Shown piece after piece: positions 32,469 to 43,944 of a stretch of DNA of 64,000 nucleotides. Source of the stretch: Erinaceus europaeus (lineage: Eukaryota > Chordata > Mammalia > Eulipotyphla > Erinaceidae); the NCBI RefSeq assembly GCF_950295315.1, contig NC_080164.1, forward strand, positions 58,441,546 through 58,505,545, read 5' to 3'. Position 1 is the stretch's first letter, and each line of letters starts with the position of its first letter. A model generated the notes under the pieces. The model worked only from the letters and a program-made list of their open reading frames with translations. It was not told the DNA's origin and ran no database searches. Made by a program: the position numbers and the translations under genes.

Positions 32469-32531
32469 TTAAACTGATAAGAACAGATAGTACAACTACA
32501 CTTAATCTTAGCCAAAAGGTCAAGAAGTGAT
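32469..32531 (-). pseudogene. U2 snRNA 5' fragment (retropseudogene)
   Basis: On the minus strand this reads ATCACTTCTTGACCTTTTGG, then CTAAGATTAAGTGTAG and a TATCTGTTCTTATCAG-type segment into TTTAATAT, the conserved start of U2 snRNA. It has several substitutions and a 4-base insertion near 32491. Only about the first 60 nucleotides are present, and there is no A tail. Short direct repeats ATGTTATA at 32461-32468 and 32535-32542 bound it. The Sm site and later stem-loops of U2 are missing, so it cannot act in splicing. Confidence 0.85.
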
Positions 32532-32542
32532 GGCATGTTATA

Positions 32543-35500
32543 AAGTTAGTCATTTACCGTCTCCATGACTCAGTTTTGTCACTTAAAAAAACTAAAGTTT
32601 GATTCATACCCCTTAAATGTCAAGATTCAGTGGATAAGAAAAACATAGTGTAGCAAACAGAAGCACTGAGAAGGAGGAGATTGTTAGTGAGTATTCGTTT
32701 CTCCTTTCTCATAACAAGATTATAAATTCCCAGAGTGGGATTGCATTTTACGTGTCATCACAGTTTTGAGAGAGTCAGTCAATTCAGATATTTGTGAAAT
32801 TCATATTTTGAATAATAATGAGAAAAGAATAAAGAGCCAGAAGGCCCAAATAACAATAGCAATTGGAAATGATATTTGAACACACGATAGTCTTGTTTGT
32901 TTCAGATAATATGAGTGAGTGATTCCCAGAGGCTGCTGAGGAAGAGAGAAATGATAGTTTCCTGTGGATGGAGATTATAGTGTAAGAGTTTGACATGAAG
33001 TCTGGATGCATCAAAAGGTATCGAAAGAAAAAAAAATGACAGGAGAGCTATGCCTGGAGAAAGATGAACCAGGTAGCAATGAATGACAGTGTTTGAAATT
33101 GATAAAAAGTTGAAATAACCTATCTGTATTATATTTCTATTGAAGAAAAGAATATAATTTATTCTTTAAAAAAATTAAACAGTGTGAGGTGTCAAAAATC
33201 ATAGGAAAAATTTTAATGACTTTTCACTTTCATGACCAGACAATATCTTTCAAACCAAAGAACATAAAGAGCTTAACATTCAACTCTAAATTTTGACTAG
33301 AGGAGGTATCAAATCACTGAAAAAAATAATATATACTAATCACACTGAATTTTCCCTATCAGATTAGTGGTGCCAGATTAATAAAGATTTCCAATTCAGA
33401 GACAAAATAAATATAAAATTTAAAGGGTGTTTCCTTTTGTGATATTTTTTAACTTTGGAAAAGAGAAAAGAAACTCAGAGCTTGGAAAGATTAAGCTCAT
33501 GAAATGTGTTAGTGACAAAAGCAAATAAAAACTACTGCCTCATATCTAAACTCTACCTTAGAAGTGCCTGTTCAGACATTTCAATGTTTTGTCAAACTCC
33601 TTCAAAATAATAGTCTCTATAAAGTGTGCATTGTCCCCAAGACCTCTCCAGTTAAAAAAAAAAAAAAAATCACACTGATAAGCACCCACTTCAGTCACTC
33701 CTAAGCATCCTGCATGTTAATTTCTCAACAACAAAAATTTAATTTGTCTCAGTATTATTCTCCTGTGGTGCATCCCCCTCCATATAAACAAAATGGGGAT
33801 TCGTTGTCATGGCAACAGAGTGTGACTTTGATCAGCTTCAATGATCATTGGCAGTCATGTGCCTTTGATAGATACCAAATTCTGAGTAAGGTTTGATTAT
33901 CCAATTTTTCAGTTTCTGATGCTACAAGAAGCTATTCCCATTTATCAGAGGAAGTTCAGAGAAGAAAAAGAAAAATACTAAGATTGCAGCAGTATTGAGA
34001 AAACAGAGTGAATGAATTGTATGGAGAATATAAATTCGAAGAAGTAGTGAGTACCTGGAAAGTGACTTTGTTCATCTGTGTAATTTGGTGCCTGTGCCCT
34101 ACCCAGACACCAGGAAGAAGAGGGTCTTTCCCTTTTCCTTTCATGCAGATGTAGGTGATAGTTGAGGTTGTGTATGCAGGTGTTTGGGGGGTTGATTTGT
34201 GTGGGAAGAGGAGAGGTGGTGGCCTGTTACTTGACAGAAGAGAAGGGAAAAAAAAGTCTGAACAATGTGTTGAAAAAAAGACTACAGTCTGAGCTGCACA
34301 GGACCAGCTGTTTTTGCTAATTAGAATAACAAAAATAGCACATGCTAAAATGTTTTTCTGTTTTTTGTTTTTTTTTTTCTCAAAAGCAATCAATGCTCTA
34401 GGAACTATAAGGAATGAGCTTTAAAATCCATTTAAATGGAGGAACATTTCAGGAACCATATGGGGAAGAAGCTGAAAGGAAGAAAGAAAGTAGGGAAATA
34501 ACATTTGATTTTCAGCTGAATTTTTTTAAGAATGATAAATTGGGGCTATTCTCCCTTTTCTTACCCTTTAATAGGAAATGTTTTCATCATATCTTGATTT
34601 CACAAAAATATCACTGCCTCCGTCTTTTACAGGAATGTAGTATGTAAGTACCATGCTCACTCCCAACTAAGGAAGTCAGGCACTGAAAAGAGCACATATG
34701 CTCTATCATACATATTGCATGTCTCATCTCTTCCTCACGTTTTCTCTGAAGCCATAAAGAGTAATTCAAAAACTTTGAATATAGGAATAACGTTTGTGAC
34801 AAAGACAACATTCTGGACATCTGCACTGTTAAAGTACTTATAATAAAGTCACATGGCCATGGGGAAATTTCACAGAATTACAATCACAGTAATTTGCCAA
34901 GGTGTATAACTAGTTTGTTTTCAGCTGTTCTTCTCATGAATAATTATCAAGCAGGAATATCCTAAAGCTAGCACAAGCTGTCACTTAAGCAAAATATTCA
35001 ATATTTAACATGGAATTTAGAATTTCATAAATGAAAATAATTACTGTAAAAGCAAAATAATATACAGTATACTTTGCATGTCTAAATGCACATTGTTACA
35101 TGTTAAAATTTAGATTCCAAGTGAAAACATGTCTTGAAAGTTGAGGAGGAATCAAAAAGACCTAAGCATAAGTAAATCTCAGCTATTTTCAAGTACAGCT
35201 TGGTTTTCAGTACTTTAAGGACTGCAAAGTGGAAAATGAAAACGAGGCTCTGCATATTGATGGAAGCTGATTACAATTGTGTTAGAAGCTTTATTAGAGT
35301 TTTTAAATGTTTGAAAACAAATACTATATAATGGGTAACAAGTTACACTTTTAAATTAATATAAGTGCATCACTAAACATTTTATCATTAATTTCTAAGA
35401 TGAATATCTCAGTTCAATCTTGAGTATTTTTAAAAAAATCATTCCCCATCTAGTGAGAATATGAGAGTGTCATTTACTGTAACACACATCACCAAGTTAT

Positions 35501-36738
35501 TAAACTGGTTGTATATTTTTCGAGTGCCTCTCTAAAATTATTTGACTAGAGCAAATGAAGATTTCTTTCTCCATTTCAGGAACCTGTAAATGTATCATGA
35601 GTTTATGAAATGGGTACTTTGAGTCATTTGAACAATTCTAATGTATATTAAGAATTTTTATTTTAATGTTTACTTTCCCATTAGTAGAAAACTTTTTTAG
35701 TAATACAGCTTAAGAATGCTTTTAACTTGAATAAATGATAAATGATATTAGGGAAGAAATTCAAACATGAAAAGCAAATCAATCTAACTGAATTCTGAGT
35801 AATAGATAGAAATTCCTTTGGGAGATAAATAACATTTTTATTTGGATAACCCCATTGGTTCTCTAAATATAATATAAGCTTCCCTAAAACTTTAGAGAAA
35901 TAATTCTACTTTCTTTAATGATTATTTCAATCATACCTATATGAAATAGATAAAAGAAATATACTCATTATGACAAAGATTTATTACAAGCACAACAAAG
36001 GTACAAAATAGCTTTCATTTTTAATTATAAATTATCTTAACTTTTCAGAAAGGTACAAAACTTAAGCATTAAGTCAGAAAACTAAAATAAGAGGGTGTTT
36101 GCATGGAAATAAAAATAGGACGAATTTAAATTTATGAAAAATGCAAGTTATGTTTTATTTTTCCCCCTCACTAGAAATACAACTATATGGCACAGTAGGA
36201 AAAAAAAATTCCAGAGCATAATACTAAATACATAATGCTAAAATAAAACAGTTTGTCTACTTAGTAATCAAGTACATTACAAATATATGAATACTAGGTG
36301 TTGAATTTAATTGACCACTAGGAAAATGTACCCCAGGGCTTTTGGAATGAATAAGTAAAAGTATTTCCAATAAATGCATTCATTATTATAATCATTAGTT
36401 CTGTTATACAATGGCATCTGGTCACCATTTCCTAGCACTGTCTCTCCAATCATCAGTAATATACATATGAAAAATGAAGTACTCTAAAACAAGAAAATCA
36501 AGACTAATAGAAAACCCAGTGGAAGAAATATGGGGGGAAATTAGACTGCTTATAAGGCTGATGCATCAAGAATTAGAAAACAGTTGATAGCCTCTCCTAG
36601 TATTATCTCATATAACAGAAAAATCCACTTCCTTGAAAGAGCAGGTCATTCTGCTCTCCTTGTCTATTACATAGCTCATCTCAGACATTTGAACCCTCTA
36701 ATAAGCAGAAGACTGAGCAATCATTCTGTTTTAAACAG
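32543..36738. other. Longest stretch without a recognised repeat
   Basis: About 4.2 kb of AT-rich DNA with no SINE or young L1. All frames are short (largest about 145 codons at 33956-34393 on the minus strand) and without recognisable domains. It holds short A runs and nothing resembling exons with clear splice signals. It could contain conserved non-coding elements, which cannot be judged from one sequence. Confidence 0.45.
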
Positions 36739-37079
36739 GTGATTATTATTATTGTTGTTGTTGTTGTTATTATTATTATTACCTCCAGGTTATGGCTGGG
36801 GTTTGGTGCCTGCATTATGAATCTACCGCTCTGCTCTTGCTGGCCATTTATTTTCCATTGTTGTTGCTGTTGCTGTTATTGTTGTTATTACTGTTGGATA
36901 AGACAGAGAGAAATTGAGAGAGTAAGGGAAGACAGAGAGGGAGAGAGAAAGACACCTTCACTGCTTGCAAAATGAACTCCCTGCAGGTGGGGAGCCAGGG
37001 GGTTGAACCGGGATCCTTGAGCTGGTCCTTGTGCTTTGCACTATGTGCGCTTATCCCAGTGCACCACCACCAGAACCCC
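36739..37079 (-). mobile_element. Long tRNA-derived SINE, minus strand
   Basis: An (ATT)/(GTT)n start (36740-36780), then ACCTCCAGGTTATGGCTGGG and GCATTATGAATCTACCGC. A CAA-tail complement (TTGTTGTTGCTGTTGC) and GAGAGAAATTGAGAGAG follow, then CTGCAGGTGGGGAGCC, GAACCGGGATCC and the head complement near 37070. This is the longer SINE form with a distal segment, as at 31796-32090. Confidence 0.88.
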
Positions 37080-38275
37080 TGGTGCTAATTCTCAGCAGGC
37101 AGACTATACTCCCTTTCCATCATCTTATATCTCTACAACATTCAGACAGAAAAAAAAAAAAAACCTCAGAAAATAATAACTACACTTAAGGAAAACAGAA
37201 GTGGGGAATAGTTCCACCACTGTACATTCTGGGTAATATTATATCTACAAATTAAGTGTATAAAAAAGAACTGGAAGAGTAGTCTCCAGCCAGTGGTATC
37301 AAAGAACTCTAACCTCCAAAATCATCTATTACCATGCCAACATTACCTTTTAACAATCAACTTTCCCATTAATTTCCCGTTTGTAAGAAAATAAAATGTT
37401 CCTTCTATCATCCAAAGCATTACAGATTTAGTATTCAATGCAAAAGATCTAACTGCACATTTTGTCATCTCATTACTAGTGTTCTAAGCATACCATAATA
37501 TACTGTATTAAGCATACCAAGGCATTCTTTAAAATGGATTCAATCTCAGGCCAATGAATGACACTTATTTCTCCCAGACAGAACATCATGAAGTTTGAAA
37601 GATTCTATCTACTGAAAGATATTCTACAGAACTTTGAAACTTGAGATATATTGCTTCTATACAACATGAACTTTTTAATAACTGAAATGTCTAATTTTTC
37701 AAGTTTGTAAATGTATTAAAGGGTTTTAATATTAAATAATATTTTATTAAAATACAATTTAAGAAAAATTAATGTATTTAGCAATTGAAGTATATATGTA
37801 TAAATAACTGCTCTTAATGAATTTTGAAATTTGTAGTTTCATTCAATTACAATGTTTGCAGTGGGGTAGAGGTAGTGAAAGCTTTCTTCTCAGTAGAGCA
37901 AGATTGAATACCCCATTGGTCATTGGAAATGAGAAAGAAAGGAAAACTAGCACATTAATCTATCTAACAATATCTGGAGAAAGGTAAAAGGAAAAGTATT
38001 GGAAAACAAATTATCTAGAAAAAAAGCTTTCATTTGAGTGACTGTAAAAAGAAATGATACAGTAAAAAACTGTGGTTTAATATGGTAAAAAAAAAAAAGA
38101 AAGAAAGAAAAGAAAAAGTATATCATTCAGAAGTTTGAGCTATGCCTCAAAGTTACAGGAACTTGGAAAAAAAATAATTTAGAAAACTGTTCCACATCTT
38201 CACTATACCATAAAAAGAACAAATGAAATAAAAGGAAATAAGGTTGGGATGAAAGTACCACTAATACTTTTTAAG
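37080..38275. other. Unique DNA, nothing recognised
   Basis: AT-rich sequence with A runs near 37149 and 38087. No gene or repeat family is recognised. Confidence 0.45.
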
Positions 38276-38395
38276 AAGCTGGGAGGCAGCTCAGTAATAT
38301 TTGAGACCTGAGTTCAATCCCCAGCACTGCATAAAAACAAGAATGACACTGCCCCCCCACCCCCACAAAAATAAATAAATATATATATATATAAA
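38276..38395 (+). mobile_element. SINE head with simple-repeat tail
   Basis: AGCTGGGAGGCAGCTCAGTA has a tRNA-like A box and GAGTTCAATCCCCAGC a B box. It is followed by CACTGCATAAAAAC, a C run and AAATAAATAAATATATATAT. Confidence 0.7.
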
Positions 38396-38605
38396 TAAGG
38401 AGGAAGGAAGGAATGGAGAAAATGAAAGAGAGAGAAAAGGAAGGAAGGAAGGGAGGGAGGGAGGGAGGGAGGAAGGGAGGAAGGAAGGAAGGAAGGAAGG
38501 AAGGAAGGAAGGAAGGAAGGAAGGAAGGAAGGGAGGGAGGGAGGGAAGGAGGGAGGGAGGGAGGGAGGGAGGAAGGAAGGAAGGAAAGAAGGGAGAAAGG
38601 AAGGA
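38396..38605 (+). repeat. (GGAA)n/(GGGA)n microsatellite, about 200 bases
   Basis: An almost pure purine tract made of GGAA blocks alternating with GGGA blocks, with no pyrimidine from 38417 to 38608. GGAA is the core of ETS-factor sites. The apparent long frames on both strands are repeat artefacts. Confidence 0.97.
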
Positions 38606-38742
38606 AAAAATGAAGGGCACCTGAAGACCTGCTTCACTGCTTATGAAGCATCCCCCTGCAGGTGGGAAGTGGGGGCTTAAACTATTTCCTTATGCTTGGT
38701 AATATTTACACTTAACCAATGTGCCACCATCCAGCCCCTAGT
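38606..38742 (-). mobile_element. SINE head and body, minus strand
   Basis: ACCTGAAGACCTGCTTCACTG, CTGCAGGTGGGAAGTGGG and CTTAACCAATGTGCCACCATC are complements of the SINE head and middle. Its C/T-rich body complement has become the neighbouring purine microsatellite. Confidence 0.8.
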
Positions 38743-38869
38743 TTTCTGGTCTCTCATCTCTCATTCTATATCTCTATCTCATAGTAAAGTAAACTTTTAG
38801 GAAGAAAGATAGCAAAGACAATGCTTCACTCTCTCTCCTTCTCAGTCTCTCATATAAATAAGAAAGTTG

Positions 38870-39025
38870 AGGGTGGTTTGGGAGATGGTGCACTGGATAA
38901 AGCATTAGATTCTGCATGAGGTCCTGAGTTCAATCCCTGGCAGCACATGTACCAAAGTGATGTCTGGTTCTTTCTCTCCTATCTTTCTCATTAATACATA
39001 AATAAAATCTTTTAAAAAAATTTCT
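38870..39025 (+). mobile_element. tRNA-derived SINE, compact type
   Basis: GGGAGATGGTGCACTGGATAA head, GAGTTCAATCCCTGGC B box, GCACATGTACCAAAGTGATG, TCTGGTTCTTTCTCTCC and a TTAATACATAAATAAAATC tail. Reverse-complement copies lie at 13155 and 42990. Confidence 0.87.
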
Positions 39026-39036
39026 TAGGCTAGGTG

Positions 39037-39152
39037 AAGAAGAGGGAGAGGGAGGAGAAGGAGAAGGAGGAAGGAGAAGGAGGAAGGAGGAGGAGGAAGT
39101 AGAGAAAGAGAAGAAGGAGGAGGAGGAGAAGGAGAAGAAGACGGAGGAGTTG
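39037..39152 (+). repeat. Purine tract, (GGA)n-rich
   Basis: GAAGAGGGAGAGGGAGGAG-type sequence, almost pure purine for about 110 bases. A simple repeat between two SINEs. Confidence 0.92.
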
Positions 39153-39440
39153 AGGAGGCAGGCAGTAATAGCACAGAGGGCTAAACTCAAGAGCTGGTGC
39201 TAAGATCCTAGTTTGAGCCCTTGGCTCCCCACCTGTAGGGGAGTGTCATTTAGCAAGTGATGAAGCAGGTCAGCAAGTGTCTATCTTTCCCTTCTCCTCT
39301 CTGTCTTCCCCTCCTCTCTCAATTTCTCTGTCCTATGCAACAACAACAACAAAAATGGAAACATGTCCACCAGGAGCAGTGGATTCATGGTACAGATACT
39401 GAACCCCAGTGATAACCTAGGAGGCAAAAAAAGGAAAGTT
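39153..39440 (+). mobile_element. tRNA-derived SINE, long form
   Basis: GGCAGTAATAGCACAGAGGG head, CTAGTTTGAGCCCTTGG, CCCACCTGTAGGGGAG, a GATGAAGCAGGTCAGC segment, a C/T body and a CAACAACAACAAC tail. The distal GTCCACCAGGAGCAGTGG segment ends in GGAGGCAAAAAAAGG. Confidence 0.87.
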
Positions 39441-40034
39441 GGACTTAAAATTAAATGTATGTGTCAGTCCTAAATATCTGTTATGGATATAATTATTTTA
39501 AAAAATTAAATTTAAATAGTTGGATTATATCAAAATAAGCCCAATATCCTCCTTGATGTGAACAAGTTGGTAGGGGGGTAGGTATGGGAAATAAAATATA
39601 TAATTTTTCTAATTAATAAATAAAAGATATTGTTTCTTTATTTACTTTAGTATTCACAAAAACAAAAGTGTATATTTTGGAAAATCAAGAGAATAGGTAC
39701 CAAGATAATCACTGTTCTTATAACTAGGGAAGATAAAGGTATAAGTAAAAAAATAATAATAATAGCAACAAACCAGATTAACAAAAAAAATTTAAGCAAA
39801 ACTAAAGAAACAAAAAGAAGATAACCATGATAAGAAATAAGATCAAATTTATTAATTAAAAAATTGAAATTGAAATAGCTGGTAAACTACCATACTGAGT
39901 CAAAAAGTATTGCTGTGATGACATATACCTTGCATGGAAATACATGGACATTTAAAAAATAAACTATTGAATAGAGTTTCAAATAAATACAAGTTAGAGG
40001 TGGCAATGTAAAGTTTTTATAATGTTATGTTTAG
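39441..40034. other. Unique AT-rich DNA
   Basis: Nothing recognised beyond A-rich runs. Confidence 0.45.
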
Positions 40035-40048
40035 AAGAATAAACTAAG

Positions 40049-40335
40049 GGAGTCAGGTGGTAGCACAGTGGGTTAAGCACAGGTGGCGCAAAGCACAAGG
40101 ACCGGCGTAAGGATAACGGTTCAAGCCCCCAGCTCCCCACCTGCAGGAGAGTCACTTCACAAGGGGTGAAGCAGGTATGCAGGTGTCTTTCTCTCCCCCT
40201 CTCTATCTTCCCCTCCTCTCTCCATTTCTCTCTGTCCTAACCAACAATGACATCAATAACAACAATAATAATAACCACAACAACAATGAAAAACAACAAG
40301 GACAACAAATGGTAAAATAAATATATATTTAAAAA
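40049..40335 (+). mobile_element. tRNA-derived SINE (ERI-like)
   Basis: GGAGTCAGGTGGTAGCACAG, GGCGCAAAGCACAAGGACC, B box GGTTCAAGCCC, CACCTGCAGGAGAGTC, a C/T body, CAACAATGACATC and ATAAATATAT. Perfect 14-base duplication AAGAATAAACTAAG at 40035-40048 and 40336-40349. Confidence 0.94.
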
Positions 40336-40349
40336 AAGAATAAACTAAG

Positions 40350-41020
40350 ATGAAAAATTTTGTGTGTTGAAAGTTAAAAAGTAAAATTATAGTAGTGAAC
40401 TTTTATGTCTCAGCACCACATTCAAATATATTGAACTAAGATTTACAAGTTTATATAATACAAAAATGTATATAATGATGCTACTATGACTAATTTCAAT
40501 ACATATATTCCCAAATAATTGTTCACAAAGAAGTATGGAAAGAAGATGATGGTTAAATTAAAATGTTTATGATTTCAAGATTCATCTAAACATCCAGTTG
40601 ATTAGCCATTGAATTTATAAATCTAAAGTTCAGGGAAGAATCTTAGACAGTACAGGGATAGTCATCAATGTGTGAGTCTCTAGGTATGAGAGAGTAAAAG
40701 AGGGGAGGACAACAAGAATAGAGTAGAAGTTTTAAAACTAAAGAAAACTAACTTAATGTCAGAACTGTAGAAATGAAAGAAAGAATCAGAACCGAAAGTA
40801 GAACAAAGAGAAAAGGAAGATTGTAGAAACTTGGAAACTTTAAAAGAAAATGGAAGGTGATGAAACTGAATGGGAAAGGACTATGTTGGAACATGACTCT
40901 TTGTTAGCCTTGGTTACTTAGCATATATTTACTCCACGTCTGATCTAAGCATGGATGACTGACAGCTTTGGCTTATCCAATGGGACAGAATCTTGGGACA
41001 TGTAGAAATTCTCTCATTCT
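40350..41020. other. Unique DNA, nothing recognised
   Basis: AT-rich sequence without repeat or gene signal. Confidence 0.45.
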
Positions 41021-41024
41021 GAGA

Positions 41025-41275
41025 GGCTAGATTGTGGAACACCTGGTTGAGTGCACATGTTATCATGCACAAGGACCCAAGTTCAAATACCCACTCCCCA
41101 CTTGCAAGGTGGAAGCTTCACAAGCTATAAGGCAGTTCTGAATGTATCTCTCTCTCTCTTCCTCTCTCTCTCCCTCTCTGTCTGTCTGTCTCTGTGTATA
41201 CCTGGCCCCTCTCAGTTTCACCCTCTCCTATAGAATAAATGAATATAAATAGAAAAAGAACTTAAATAAATAAAT
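41025..41275 (+). mobile_element. tRNA-derived SINE, short-tail type
   Basis: GGAACACCTGGTTGAGTGC head, AAGTTCAAATACCC degraded B box, CCCACTTGCAAGG and a C/T body with TCTGTCTGTCTG. The tail is AAATAAATAAATAAATA. Probable direct repeats TTCTCATTCT flank it near 41012 and 41280. Confidence 0.83.
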
Positions 41276-41745
41276 AAATATTCTCATTCTAGATTACCAA
41301 AAGTTTGTCATGGAGACTCAAAGACTCCATACTATGCTAATAAAAGCTTCAGAGCTAGCTCATCTACTAATCTAGTGAGGACTGGGCAAACATTAAAGGG
41401 TCTCATCTATGAAAGAATCATATGATAGGATTGCATAGTATCCACTGAAAAATCACAATCCCATCTACTGACAATTGTAGAACAAAGGCAGATTAGTCTT
41501 ATACCCAAGATACTCTGTCTAGTCATATACTTAATTCCTCATCATTGAGAATTAAAACAAGAAAATGAGTAGGAGTTACAGTAAATTATTTGAAGATATT
41601 GTCCAACATTAGAAAGCAATTGGCAGTGCAAAAATATGGTAGGACCAGCAGTTAGAAATAAAGATCACGGCAAATAAACTATGTTTCAAACTTACTCCAT
41701 CATGGGGCAGAGAAGTATTTCAACAATATTTGAAAATCAAAATTC
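41276..41745. other. Unique DNA, nothing recognised
   Basis: No repeat or gene signal. Confidence 0.4.
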
Positions 41746-41751
41746 AAGTAT

Positions 41752-41862
41752 GGTGGGCCAGATGGTGATGCATCCAGTAGAGCATGTATGTTACAATGTG
41801 CAAGGAGGTTGATCCCACAGTACCCACCTGTTCGAGAAGCATCAGGAACAGTGAAGCAGTAC

Positions 41863-41943
<81 letters not shown>

Positions 41944-42010
41944 AGACACACACACACACACCATTGCCCCTTCTCTCTCAATTTCTGTCTCTATCCAAAA
42001 TAAATAAATA
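41752..42010 (+). mobile_element. SINE with (CT)n(CA)n expansion
   Basis: GGGCCAGATGGTGATGCATCC head, then AACAGTGAAGCAGTAC. A (CT)n run of about 45 bases (41870-41913) is followed by (CA)n (41914-41960), a normal SINE end CTCTCAATTTCTGTC and AAATAAATAAA. The microsatellite grew from the SINE's own pyrimidine body. Confidence 0.85.
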
Positions 42011-42600
42011 TTCAAAGATAAATTGAAGTGTGAAAATTTTATAGCTAAATTTTTATTAACTGGTTAAATGTGATAAAAATGCATGTGGTAATGGTTACCT
42101 CACTTTTAACTATCACCTTATGACTATACTCTTACTGTGCCATCAAAGTATTATTACAATAATAATAATGGCAATTGATCATAATAGAATTGTAGTCAAG
42201 ATATCTTGAAGATTTACTATATACCAGGTGCTACTCTGTTACAATAAGGAGACAAAATTCAAACCAGGTTATCTAACTCTATGGATAGAATCAGTATGAT
42301 TCACTTGAGGTCTACTGCTTCTCAAGCATTTTTATAATGACGTGGGTAAGAAAATTTATGCTTGAACAAAAAACTGCAAGATTCTGTGCAGTTTCTCTGC
42401 AAATGCCTCTGAATAACTTCATCCTCCAAACTGAGATACCAAAGAGGTGGTAAGAATCACACGAGTTTAATGTGCAAAGCACTTAACAGATAACTATGCC
42501 CTCCAAGAAGAAAAACTACAAGATGATGATGATGGTGATGAAAAGGAGGAGGAAAAGTCATCAATCTCATCACCATTGTGATTGTTTTTTTTTAGTTACA
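42011..42600. other. Unique DNA, nothing recognised
   Basis: Contains a short GATGATGATGATGGTGATG run near 42522. No gene or family is recognised. Confidence 0.4.
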
Positions 42601-42604
42601 GCTA

Positions 42605-42925
42605 TATTAAGTTTTCTACTGCTATAGTGATAAATTACCACAAACTTAGTGGTTTCAAATAACACAAATTTATCATCTTACAGTTATGTAGATGAGAGAT
42701 CTGATGCAGGTCTCCCTAGGTTAAAATCAGTATGTCCAGAAAGGGCCACATTTCTGGAGCTACTAGTAGAAAATTGCTCTTATTCTTTTCTAAAAATTAC
42801 CCACCTTCCTTACGTCATGGCCCCCTTCATTCTTTCAAACCAGCAATGGTCTTCTCACATTGCTACCACTCTGACATCATCTTCTTCATCTTCATCTATT
42901 TTCTATTTACCTATGATCATTCTGG
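42605..42925 (+). repeat. Ancient mammalian interspersed repeat, family not assigned
   Basis: TACTGCTATAGTGATAAATTACCACAAAC, in the pieces TTACCACAAACTTAG and TTTATCATCTTACAG, then GAGATCTGATGCAGGTCTC. This resembles a medium-reiteration repeat known from many mammals that begins with CTGC-ATAACAAATTACCAC. The divergence is large; I cannot choose between a DNA-transposon and an LTR family. Confidence 0.55.
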
Positions 42926-42989
42926 ACTTGCCCAGATATTTTTTTAAATCCCTTTATTTACAGGCCAACTGAATAAGAAGTTTAATTCC

Positions 42990-43165
42990 AGCTATTTCCA
43001 TGATTTATAATTGTATTTATTTATAAGAGAAATAGGAGAAGGATAAAGGGGGAAGACCAGGGCATCACATCACACTTGTACATGCAATGTCAGGGATAGA
43101 ACTTAAAACCTCATGCCTGAGAGTTCAATGCTCTATGCACTGCACCATGTCTCTGCTTCCCATCA
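42990..43165 (-). mobile_element. tRNA-derived SINE, compact type, minus strand
   Basis: The tail complement TTGTATTTATTTATAAGAG, CCAGGGCATCACATCACAC, CAGGGATAGAACTTAAAACC (B box complement) and GCTCTATGCACTGCACCATG mirror the plus copy at 38870. Confidence 0.82.
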
Positions 43166-43333
43166 TAATTTTTTTGCCATAAAATGTAATACATTCACAG
43201 GTGCTAAGGATTATAGCATGAACTTTTGGGGGAGTGAGACCTACCAAAGGGAGATTTTTGAGAATGGTATTATGTAGTTGCTTGAGGCTGTTCAGTTAAC
43301 TGACTTATTTATAATACCATCATGTAAACAAAG

Positions 43334-43545
43334 AAAAGTGGGCCAGGTGGTGGCGCAACTGGTTGAGTGCACATTACAATGAGAAAGGACCCAGGTTTGA
43401 GCCCCCAGACCCACCTGTAGGGAGAAAGCTTTGTAAGTTGTGAAGCAGAGTTTCAGGTGTCTCTCTGTCTCCTTCCCTCTCTATGTCCCCCTACCTTCTC
43501 AATTTCTGGCTATTTCTATCCAATAAATAAATAAAAATAATAAAA
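43334..43545 (+). mobile_element. tRNA-derived SINE, short-tail type
   Basis: GGGCCAGGTGGTGGCGCAAC head with clear A box, CCAGGTTTGAGCCCCC B box and CCCACCTGTAGGGAG. The C/T body ends TCTATCCAATAAATAAATAAA. It is the best-kept copy of this type in the window. Confidence 0.9.
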
Positions 43546-43565
43546 ATAAACTAATAAAGGACAGA

Positions 43566-43785
43566 AGGCCAGTAAAATAGTTCACTTGGATAGTGTTTTG
43601 CTTTGCTATGGGTATGACCCAGGTATGAATCCAGGGCCAATGACACTGAAGGAAGCCTCGGTGCTGTCATTCTCTCTCTCTCTTCTCTCTCTTGCTCTCC
43701 CTCTCTCTCTCTCTCTTTTCCTTTCTCTCTGTCTCTGTTTATCTCTCCCCCTTCCCTATTTCTATCTAAAAAATAAATTAAATAA
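43566..43785 (+). mobile_element. tRNA-derived SINE with CT-rich body
   Basis: AGGCCAGTAAAATAGTTCAC head, GACCCAGGTATGAATCCAG B-box-like part, GGAAGCCTCGGTGC and a long CTCTCT body ending in AAAAAATAAATTAAATAAAT. It follows the previous SINE within about 20 bases. Confidence 0.75.
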
Positions 43786-43944
43786 ATTGGTGGTTCTTCT
43801 TCTTCTTCTAGCGTTTGCCATTGGTTGCTCTGCTGTCATATAAATACGTAACTATACTTAAACTTTATTTTATAAGTAAATCTGTCTATGGTAGGTGACC
43901 GTCACCCTGCAAATGAGTGTGACTGGAAAGATAAAAGTGCTGGG

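Noticed and set aside
32469..32531. Functional U2 snRNA gene
   Set aside because: Truncated after about 60 nucleotides, with mutations and a 4-base insertion; the Sm site and 3' stem-loops are absent.
33956..34393. 145-codon minus-strand frame
   Set aside because: Low-complexity composition, no family resemblance, and a length within chance expectation for 64 kb.
38291..38637. Frames rich in Pro-Ser-Phe-Leu or Glu-Gly-Lys-Arg
   Set aside because: They are translations of the GGAA/GGGA microsatellite.
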